Source of the DNA: JAYZDK01 sp964604165
GTDB taxonomy: Bacteria; Myxococcota_A; UBA796; CAJQPC01
Assembly (NCBI GenBank): GCA_964604165.1
Contig: CAZRYF010000007.1
Location: 68,191-132,190, forward strand
Reading direction: 5' to 3'
Length of the DNA: 64,000 nucleotides
The notes under the pieces were generated by a model, which worked only from the letters and a program-made list of their open reading frames with translations, was not told the origin of the DNA and did not search any database. Numbering within the stretch: position 1 is the first letter of the stretch; every line of letters begins with the position of its first letter. Positions 59,514-64,000 of the stretch are shown here, one piece after another. The position numbers and the translations under genes are program-made.

Positions 59514-60815
59514 TTAACCGCGACCCACGCAGTGGTATTCGAAGCCCGCCTCTTCCAACTTGTCCCTTGGGTAGATGTTTCGGCCATCGAACACCACCGG
59601 TTCTGCCATGCGGTGGTACATGTCACTCCAGCGCGGGGTGCGAAACTCGTTCCACTCCGTCACCAACAGAAGAGCATCGCACCCATCGGTCGCTCCCATG
59701 GCGCTGGTTGCGTACTCGATGGTGTCACCAAAGACGTGGCGAGCTTCTTCCATGGCCTCCGGGTCGTACGCCACAATACTCGCTCCAGCCTCTTGCAACA
59801 TTCGAATAATGACAATGGAGGGCGCCTCCCGCATGTCATCGGTTTGGGGCTTGAAGGAGAGACCCCACACGCCGAAGCGCCGGTTCGACAAATCGGAGCC
59901 AAAGCGCTTGAATACTTTTTGCGCCAACAACTTCTTCTGCTTTCGGTTCACGGACTCCACCGCCTCCAAGATCTCCAGGGGCATTCCAGCCTGCTTGGCC
60001 GTGGTGCCCAGGGCTCGCACGTCTTTGGGAAAACAGGAGCCGCCGTATCCAACACCCGGGAAGAAGAATCTCAGTCCGATGCGTGAGTCGGTCCCAGCGC
60101 CCTTTCGCACGTGATCCACGTCGGCGCCCACGCGCTCACAAAGGCGTGCCAGCTCGTTGATGAAGGAGATCTTCGTCGCCAGAAATGCATTGGCTGCGTA
60201 CTTCGAAAGTTCCGCCGACCTGTTGTCCATGGCCAGCAATGGCTTGCCCGTTCGAAGGAGAGGTGAGTACAATTCCTCGATGACTCGGACGGTCTCAGGT
60301 TTGGAAAACCCAACAACGATTCGATCCGGATGGGTGAAGTCGTCAATGGCTGCTCCTTCCTTCAGGAACTCTGGATTGGAAACCACATCAAACGCATGAG
60401 AGGTCTTCGCATCCACCGCGGCCCGCACCCGGTCAGCCGTCCCCACTGGGACCGTGCTCTTGACGACCACCGTCAACGGACCACTCATGGCCCCGCCGAT
60501 CATCTCCGCCACGGCCAAGACCCCGCTCAAGTCCGCGGATCCATCTTCTGCAGAGGGGGTTCCCACGGCGATGTACGCCACCTCGCTCTTTCCAATGGCG
60601 CTCACACCATCGGTGGTGAAGAACAGCCTCTTTTCTCGCAAGTTCCTGGCGACCAGGTGTTCCAAGCCCGGCTCAAAAATGGGAATGCCACCTTCGTTCA
60701 ACAAGGCGATCTTCCTTTCGTCCTTGTCAACACATGTCACCTCGTGCCCCATGTCAGCCAGACAGGTACCCGCCACCAACCCCACGTACCCAGTGCCTAC
60801 AACGCAGATCTTCAT
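59514..60815 (-). CDS. ugd: UDP-glucose 6-dehydrogenase
   Basis: 433 residues. NAD-binding motif GTGYVGLVAGTCLADMGH, catalytic region with GVGYGGSCFPKDVRAL (Cys nucleophile in GGSCFPKD), and LSFKPQTDDMREAPS. It oxidises UDP-glucose to UDP-glucuronate for polysaccharide or lipid A modification. ATG 60815 has GGAG upstream. The first gene of a long minus-strand series through lepA and lepB. Confidence 0.95.
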   Translation of the reverse strand: MKICVVGTGYVGLVAGTCLADMGHEVTCVDKDERKIALLNEGGIPIFEPGLEHLVARNLREKRLFFTTDGVSAIGKSEVAYIAVGTPSAEDGSADLSGVLAVAEMIGGAMSGPLTVVVKSTVPVGTADRVRAAVDAKTSHAFDVVSNPEFLKEGAAIDDFTHPDRIVVGFSKPETVRVIEELYSPLLRTGKPLLAMDNRSAELSKYAANAFLATKISFINELARLCERVGADVDHVRKGAGTDSRIGLRFFFPGVGYGGSCFPKDVRALGTTAKQAGMPLEILEAVESVNRKQKKLLAQKVFKRFGSDLSNRRFGVWGLSFKPQTDDMREAPSIVIIRMLQEAGASIVAYDPEAMEEARHVFGDTIEYATSAMGATDGCDALLLVTEWNEFRTPRWSDMYHRMAEPVVFDGRNIYPRDKLEEAGFEYHCVGRG

Positions 60816-60837
60816 AAGATGCTCCTACCCGAGTTTC

Positions 60838-60853
60838 AGGGGTGGCTACCCCT
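60838..60853. repeat. Short perfect inverted repeat between ugd and rpsT
   Basis: AGGGGT (60838-60843), loop GGCT, ACCCCT (60848-60853), between two divergent genes. It might act as an operator or a leader hairpin of ugd. No further support. Confidence 0.3.
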
Positions 60854-60897
60854 TTCGCCACGAACCTATCTCGCGGCCCTCCGGCTGCAACCGACCC

Positions 60898-60925
60898 TTG
60901 ACAGGTCTCGACAGCATGCTAAATG
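60898..60925 (+). promoter_or_regulatory. Promoter for rpsT
   Basis: TTGACA (60898-60903), 16-base spacer, TAAATG (60920-60925) preceded by TGC as in extended -10 promoters. The ATGCTAAA element also occurs upstream of rpsU (see 63531-63560). Confidence 0.6.
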
Positions 60926-60964
60926 CGGCCGGATCGCTTCCGCGGTCAAGTTTTGGAGAGTCTC

Positions 60965-61231
60965 GTGGCGAATCACAAGGACGCAGTCAAGCGCAACCGA
61001 CAAAACCAGAAGCGCCGTGCGCAAAACCGGCACTATCGTAGCCGTATGCGGGGTCAGGTCAAGAAGGTCCGGTCGGCCATTGAATCAGGGGATGCGGCAG
61101 GAGCAGCCGCAGAGTTGAAGACCACTGTGGGCATGATCCACCGGCTGGCCTCCAAGGGCATCCTCCACCGGCGGCAGGCCGGCCGAAAGATCTCCCGGCT
61201 GCAGCAGGCTGTCAACCAGCTGTCCAGCTGA
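60965..61231 (+). CDS. rpsT: 30S ribosomal protein S20
   Basis: 88 residues from a GTG at 60965 with GGAG before it; the frame continues upstream but without homology. MANHKDAVKRNRQNQKRRAQNRHYRSRMRGQVKKVRSAIESG and GMIHRLASKGILHRRQAGRKISRLQQAVN match S20, an early binder of 16S rRNA. It is convergent with holA, a common gene neighbour. Confidence 0.97.
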   Translation: MANHKDAVKRNRQNQKRRAQNRHYRSRMRGQVKKVRSAIESGDAAGAAAELKTTVGMIHRLASKGILHRRQAGRKISRLQQAVNQLSS

Positions 61232-61244
61232 AGTTGTCCGCGGC

Positions 61245-62240
61245 CTAACGCCGACTGGCGAGGCTTAGCACCAGACCTTCCAGCACCCGACGGGTGCCTG
61301 CGCGGGAGGAGTTCATCTTGGCGTTTGCCTTCGCCAGTTGATCCAGGACACCGACGGTGTCCAGCGAGCGCCTGCGCAACATGTCCTGCGCAGCCGCCAG
61401 GTTTCTACCGTAGAGATTCACTCCGACCTCTTTGGGGGTCTGGCCACGACGGAGCGCCCCTTGCAGCGCCAGTACCTGGCGCATTTGCCAAGCGATCAGG
61501 CCAAACACCACTGGAGGCTCCTCCCCATCCTCCAAGAGCCGGTGAAGGGTCGCGAGGGCTGTGTCCACATCGCCTCTGACGAGCGCCCCGGTGAGGTGCC
61601 ACCGATCCGCATCCGCCACGAGGCTTGACACCGCTGCCAGGGCCGCATCGTGGATCTCTCCTGACCCGCCGAGCCACTCCGCAAGCTTCTCCAGTTCGCT
61701 CTGTAGCGTGGCCAGATTCGGCCCCACTCGCTCCACCAGCGCCGCAGCCCGATCCCGCCTTATCTGGCACCCCATTCCTTGCGCCTGAGCCACCACAAAC
61801 CCAACCGGATCAACGTCCTTGGCCTTCTGGCGCATGGCGAATCCGGTTTTTGCCACCAGGTTTTCCGCACGCCGCCCCCAATCAGTGCCTCCCGACGCTG
61901 GAGGCCACTTGGACCCAATGACGAGAAGTACAGTGCTTGCGCTCGGATCCCCGGCATAGGCAAAAAGTGACTCCAACAAGGATGGAGGGGCCTCTTGGAC
62001 GTCTTTGAGCACCACCAGGCGCCTTGCGGACATCATTGGGAGCGTGCGGGCCTTGGCAAACACCTCTCCAGCAGCCTCCTCTCCAGCCCGACAGACGTCG
62101 TGGTTCAAGGAGGCAGCCCCCGTCAGAACTGCCTGCCCCACCGCTTCCTCAGCTTGCTGCAGCAGCAGGCTCTCTGGGCTCAGGACCAGGTAGATCGGCT
62201 TGAGATCGGCCAGGGCGGCCTTCAGCTTCCTCAACGGCAT
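61245..62240 (-). CDS. holA: DNA polymerase III delta subunit
   Basis: 331 residues from ATG 62240 (MPLRKLKAALADLKP). Family features: IYLVLSPESLLLQQAEEAV, ARTLPMMSARRLVVLKD, and LFAYAGDPSASTVLLVIG for the N-terminal AAA-like domain, LVERVGPNLATLQSELEKLAEWLG, and VVFGLIAWQMRQVLAL for the collar region. It opens the beta clamp as part of the clamp loader. Its start overlaps the LptE-like gene by 10 bases; lptE-holA is a frequent pair. Confidence 0.92.
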   Translation of the reverse strand: MPLRKLKAALADLKPIYLVLSPESLLLQQAEEAVGQAVLTGAASLNHDVCRAGEEAAGEVFAKARTLPMMSARRLVVLKDVQEAPPSLLESLFAYAGDPSASTVLLVIGSKWPPASGGTDWGRRAENLVAKTGFAMRQKAKDVDPVGFVVAQAQGMGCQIRRDRAAALVERVGPNLATLQSELEKLAEWLGGSGEIHDAALAAVSSLVADADRWHLTGALVRGDVDTALATLHRLLEDGEEPPVVFGLIAWQMRQVLALQGALRRGQTPKEVGVNLYGRNLAAAQDMLRRRSLDTVGVLDQLAKANAKMNSSRAGTRRVLEGLVLSLASRR

Positions 62241-62683
62241 GAGAGCGTACCCTCTCCCGCCAAGAGGCGGGCTACTGCACTCTCTGCCAGCTCTTGGCAC
62301 AGCGTCTCCACCGCTTGACTGCGCCCGAGCGTCACCTGTTCATGCCCCCCCCCGGGGCTGGCTCGCACCCCAGCTTCCTCGACACAACCCACCCCTTCCA
62401 GCTCCACCGTGATGGACAGCGCGACGCGCCAGGCTGCCCCTTCTGCTCCGGCCGGTCCTTCCTCGAAAGTTGCCACCCGCGCAAATACCGGAGCCCCAGA
62501 TCCAAGAGATACCCGGCGGGAGAGCGCCTCTCCAAGGGCCCGCTCCAAGGCCGGCCCCAGGGACGCTTGCGACTGCGCCACCCATACGGGTTGCAGGTCT
62601 ACAACAGACACCACCGGAGGCACGCGCCCCACCGCGTAGCCGCAACCCAACCCCAACAGCATTGTCAACAACGATAGCGTCAT
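62231..62683 (-). CDS. lptE: LptE-like LPS-assembly lipoprotein
   Basis: 150 residues. A leader MTLSLLTMLLGLGC ends in a lipobox (LGLGC) and the mature protein begins CGYAVGR, the usual LptE start. The rest has one or two helices (ALERALGEALSRR) and beta segments of a small LptE-like domain. LptE plugs the LptD barrel for LPS insertion. Sequence similarity is weak; position upstream of holA is the strongest support. Confidence 0.68.
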   Translation of the reverse strand: MTLSLLTMLLGLGCGYAVGRVPPVVSVVDLQPVWVAQSQASLGPALERALGEALSRRVSLGSGAPVFARVATFEEGPAGAEGAAWRVALSITVELEGVGCVEEAGVRASPGGGHEQVTLGRSQAVETLCQELAESAVARLLAGEGTLSCR

Positions 62684-62746
62684 GTGCCCATTTCTCGTAA
62701 GATGCCTCGCAATCAGGCGCACCTTCCGCCCTACCGGGGAGTCCTC

Positions 62747-63517
62747 ATGCCCTTTCTCACTGCCTTCCTTCTGTCCACGGCCATGGCCACGCCCCAGCCT
62801 CTGTTGACCGCCCTCCAAGGAGATGGAGCCTCCACGGGCCTGGCGGGCGCCCGAGATGGCGTCGCCACCAGCCGGGACTTTCTGAACCAGGTGAACGTGC
62901 GGAGCCGGTACCTTCTCCTTCCCGACGGCATCATGGACAACTGGTACTACGGGGCAAATACGGAAACCTCCACGGGACCTCACCCCGAGCGACCCAGCAT
63001 CCGGGCTTGGGCCGTCGGGCTCGAGTACGTGGTGCAAGTCCAAGAGGCCAACGGGATCTTCTACCTGGAATACATGCCTGTGATTCTTGAGGACGGCTAC
63101 TGGGATGACAAAGAGTCCGGCGGAGATCCAGACTACACGGACGGAGACTACGTGGTGGCGGAGAATTTCGCCCTGTACACCCTGGGCGCCAACTACGGCT
63201 TCGCGGTTCCCACGACCTCCTGGATGTCGCTTCTCTTTGGTGGGGGGTTGGGGGTGTCCATCCGCTCGGGAGAGCTGAAAGCATGGGGCGCCACGGTGGC
63301 CGGAGAGGAAGGTGCCGAGAACACCTGGACCGCAACCCAACACCATGAGGCCGCCCCGAGTGAACCGGACGAGGTCTACGACATTCCCAAGGTCGTGCCC
63401 ATGCTGGACATCAACCTGGGCCTGAGATTTGAGATCAATGACTCCGCCAACATTCGCCTGGAGGGGGGGTTCCACGGGCTCTTCTTCTTTGGAGGGGCCG
63501 CCGGAATCGTCTTTTAG
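62747..63517 (+). CDS. Secreted, probable outer-membrane protein of unknown function
   Basis: 256 residues from ATG 62747 with GGGGA upstream; signal peptide LTAFLLSTAMATP. The mature protein has many Tyr/Trp/Gly-rich strands (WYYGANTETSTG, GLEYVVQVQEANGIFYLEYMPV, FALYTLGANYGFAVP) and ends FFFGGAAGIVF with a terminal Phe, as expected for a small outer-membrane barrel. An Asp-rich stretch WDDKESGGDPDYTDGDYV may bind calcium. No family recognised. Confidence 0.62.
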   Translation: MPFLTAFLLSTAMATPQPLLTALQGDGASTGLAGARDGVATSRDFLNQVNVRSRYLLLPDGIMDNWYYGANTETSTGPHPERPSIRAWAVGLEYVVQVQEANGIFYLEYMPVILEDGYWDDKESGGDPDYTDGDYVVAENFALYTLGANYGFAVPTTSWMSLLFGGGLGVSIRSGELKAWGATVAGEEGAENTWTATQHHEAAPSEPDEVYDIPKVVPMLDINLGLRFEINDSANIRLEGGFHGLFFFGGAAGIVF

Positions 63518-63530
63518 AGGCTTTTTCGGG

Positions 63531-63560
63531 TTGGCACCCTTTCTCCTGGCATGCTAAACG
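63531..63560 (+). promoter_or_regulatory. Promoter for rpsU
   Basis: TTGGCA (63531-63536), 18-base spacer, TAAACG (63555-63560) with TGC just before. It shares the block ATGCTAAA(T/C)GCGG with the rpsT promoter. Confidence 0.5.
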
Positions 63561-63642
63561 CGGAAGGTTCCGAAACAACCCCGTTTGGGGGGACCCACCG
63601 CGGCCACTGTGGCCGGCCCGGCTTTTCAACCTGGAGAGAGCC

Positions 63643-63858
63643 TTGATCATCGTCAACGTTCGAGAGAACGAGCCGTTCGAGAAGGCGATGCGCCGTTTCC
63701 GCCGAAAGGTGGAGCGGGAAGGCATTCGCAAGGACATCAAGAAGAACAGTTTCTACCTCAAGCCCGGGGAGAAGCGTCGCTTGAAGCAGCGCCTCGCAGA
63801 AAAGCGTCGTCGCAAGGCATTGCGTCGGGCCGCCCGCCGCCGTCGTCACGGGCGGTAG
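63643..63858 (+). CDS. rpsU: 30S ribosomal protein S21
   Basis: 71 residues from a TTG at 63643 with GGAGAG upstream. IIVNVRENEPFEKAMRRFRRKVEREGIRKDIKKNSFYLKPGEKRR is typical of S21, followed by the basic tail LAEKRRRKALRRAARRRRHGR. It binds the 30S subunit near the anti-Shine-Dalgarno region. The last five codons and the stop are the first copy of the tandem repeat below. Confidence 0.96.
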   Translation: MIIVNVRENEPFEKAMRRFRRKVEREGIRKDIKKNSFYLKPGEKRRLKQRLAEKRRRKALRRAARRRRHGR

Positions 63859-64000
63859 CCGCCGTCGTCACGGGCGGTAGCCGCCGTCGTCACGGGCGGT
63901 AGCCGCCGTCGTCACGGGCGGTAGCCGCCGTCGTCACGGGCGGTAGCCGCCGTCGTCACGGGCGGTAGCCGCCGTCGTCACGGGCGGTAGCCGCCGTCGT
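63841..64000. repeat. 22-bp tandem repeat running to the window edge
   Basis: The unit CGTCGTCACGGGCGGTAGCC plus GC is repeated about 7.3 times without visible change. The first copy encodes the last residues and stop of rpsU, so the array begins inside the gene and extends downstream to the edge of the window. It may be a true minisatellite or an assembly artefact at a contig end. Confidence 0.95.

Noticed and set aside
63841..64000. 22-bp repeat as a CRISPR or as rpsU-derived gene copies
   Set aside because: No spacers, and no start codon or ribosome-binding site in the unit, so no new genes.

Overview
This window looks like high-GC, Gram-negative bacterial chromosome. It carries LolA, an LptE-like lipoprotein, YajC-SecD-SecF, many lipobox and outer-membrane barrel proteins, and a TonB-dependent receptor. 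Several traits remind me of Myxococcota or another former deltaproteobacterial lineage: a family-4 uracil-DNA glycosylase with an N-terminal extension, a free-standing PilZ protein, a membrane J-like protein with an AgmX/TonB-like C-terminus, and short high-GC tandem repeats. That placement is inference, not proof. Genes are tightly packed, many starts overlap the previous stop by 4 bases, and no stretch over about 300 bases lacks a gene. There is one 100-N assembly gap (13459-13558), one likely single-base frameshift (about 45307-45314), and a tandem repeat that runs off the right edge.

Layout. 1-6600: envelope and housekeeping genes (truncated trypsin-like protease, double-parvulin lipoprotein, thioredoxin-like lipoprotein, rlmB, PIN-PhoH ATPase, IHF-like protein). 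6692-12349 (minus): csrA-queA-tgt-yajC-secD-secF. 12435-14311 (minus): maf, a gapped uracil-DNA glycosylase gene and a small secreted protein. 14418-20857 (plus): a compact five-gene chaperone module: Hsp70 with a von Willebrand A domain, a GrpE-like protein, an Hsp70 without a lid, a membrane J-like protein without HPD, and a TPR-zincin protein. I consider it a strong candidate for an undescribed system. 20862-25698 (minus): secreted and outer-membrane proteins, including a HExxH lipoprotein and a protein with VEPEA repeats.

25799-46923: a large lipid/polyketide cluster resembling aryl-polyene, xanthomonadin and flexirubin loci. It holds a PlsC-like acyltransferase, a methyltransferase, four intact ketosynthases (one fused to a degenerate ketosynthase-like domain), one separate ketosynthase-like protein, two acyl carrier proteins, FabZ- and FabG-like enzymes, a CrtI/retinol-saturase-like oxidoreductase, a polysaccharide deacetylase, DUF2062, a glycosyltransferase-acyltransferase fusion, an MMPL exporter fused to a C45-type Ntn hydrolase, a LolA-like protein and a TonB-dependent receptor. 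Together these could build an ACP-bound polyene, modify and transfer it to a lipid headgroup, and export it to the outer membrane. No gene for making or loading an aryl starter is in view.

46992-64000: tRNA-Ala(CGC), a GT-C membrane protein, PilZ, an alpha/beta hydrolase, then a long minus-strand series (ugd, lepA, lepB, a small membrane protein, pyrR, pyrB, an apparently non-catalytic dihydroorotase, greA, a RecG-like protein with degraded helicase motifs, an SRPBCC protein), rpsT, holA, lptE, an outer-membrane protein and rpsU. The last codons of rpsU start a 22-bp tandem repeat reaching the window end.
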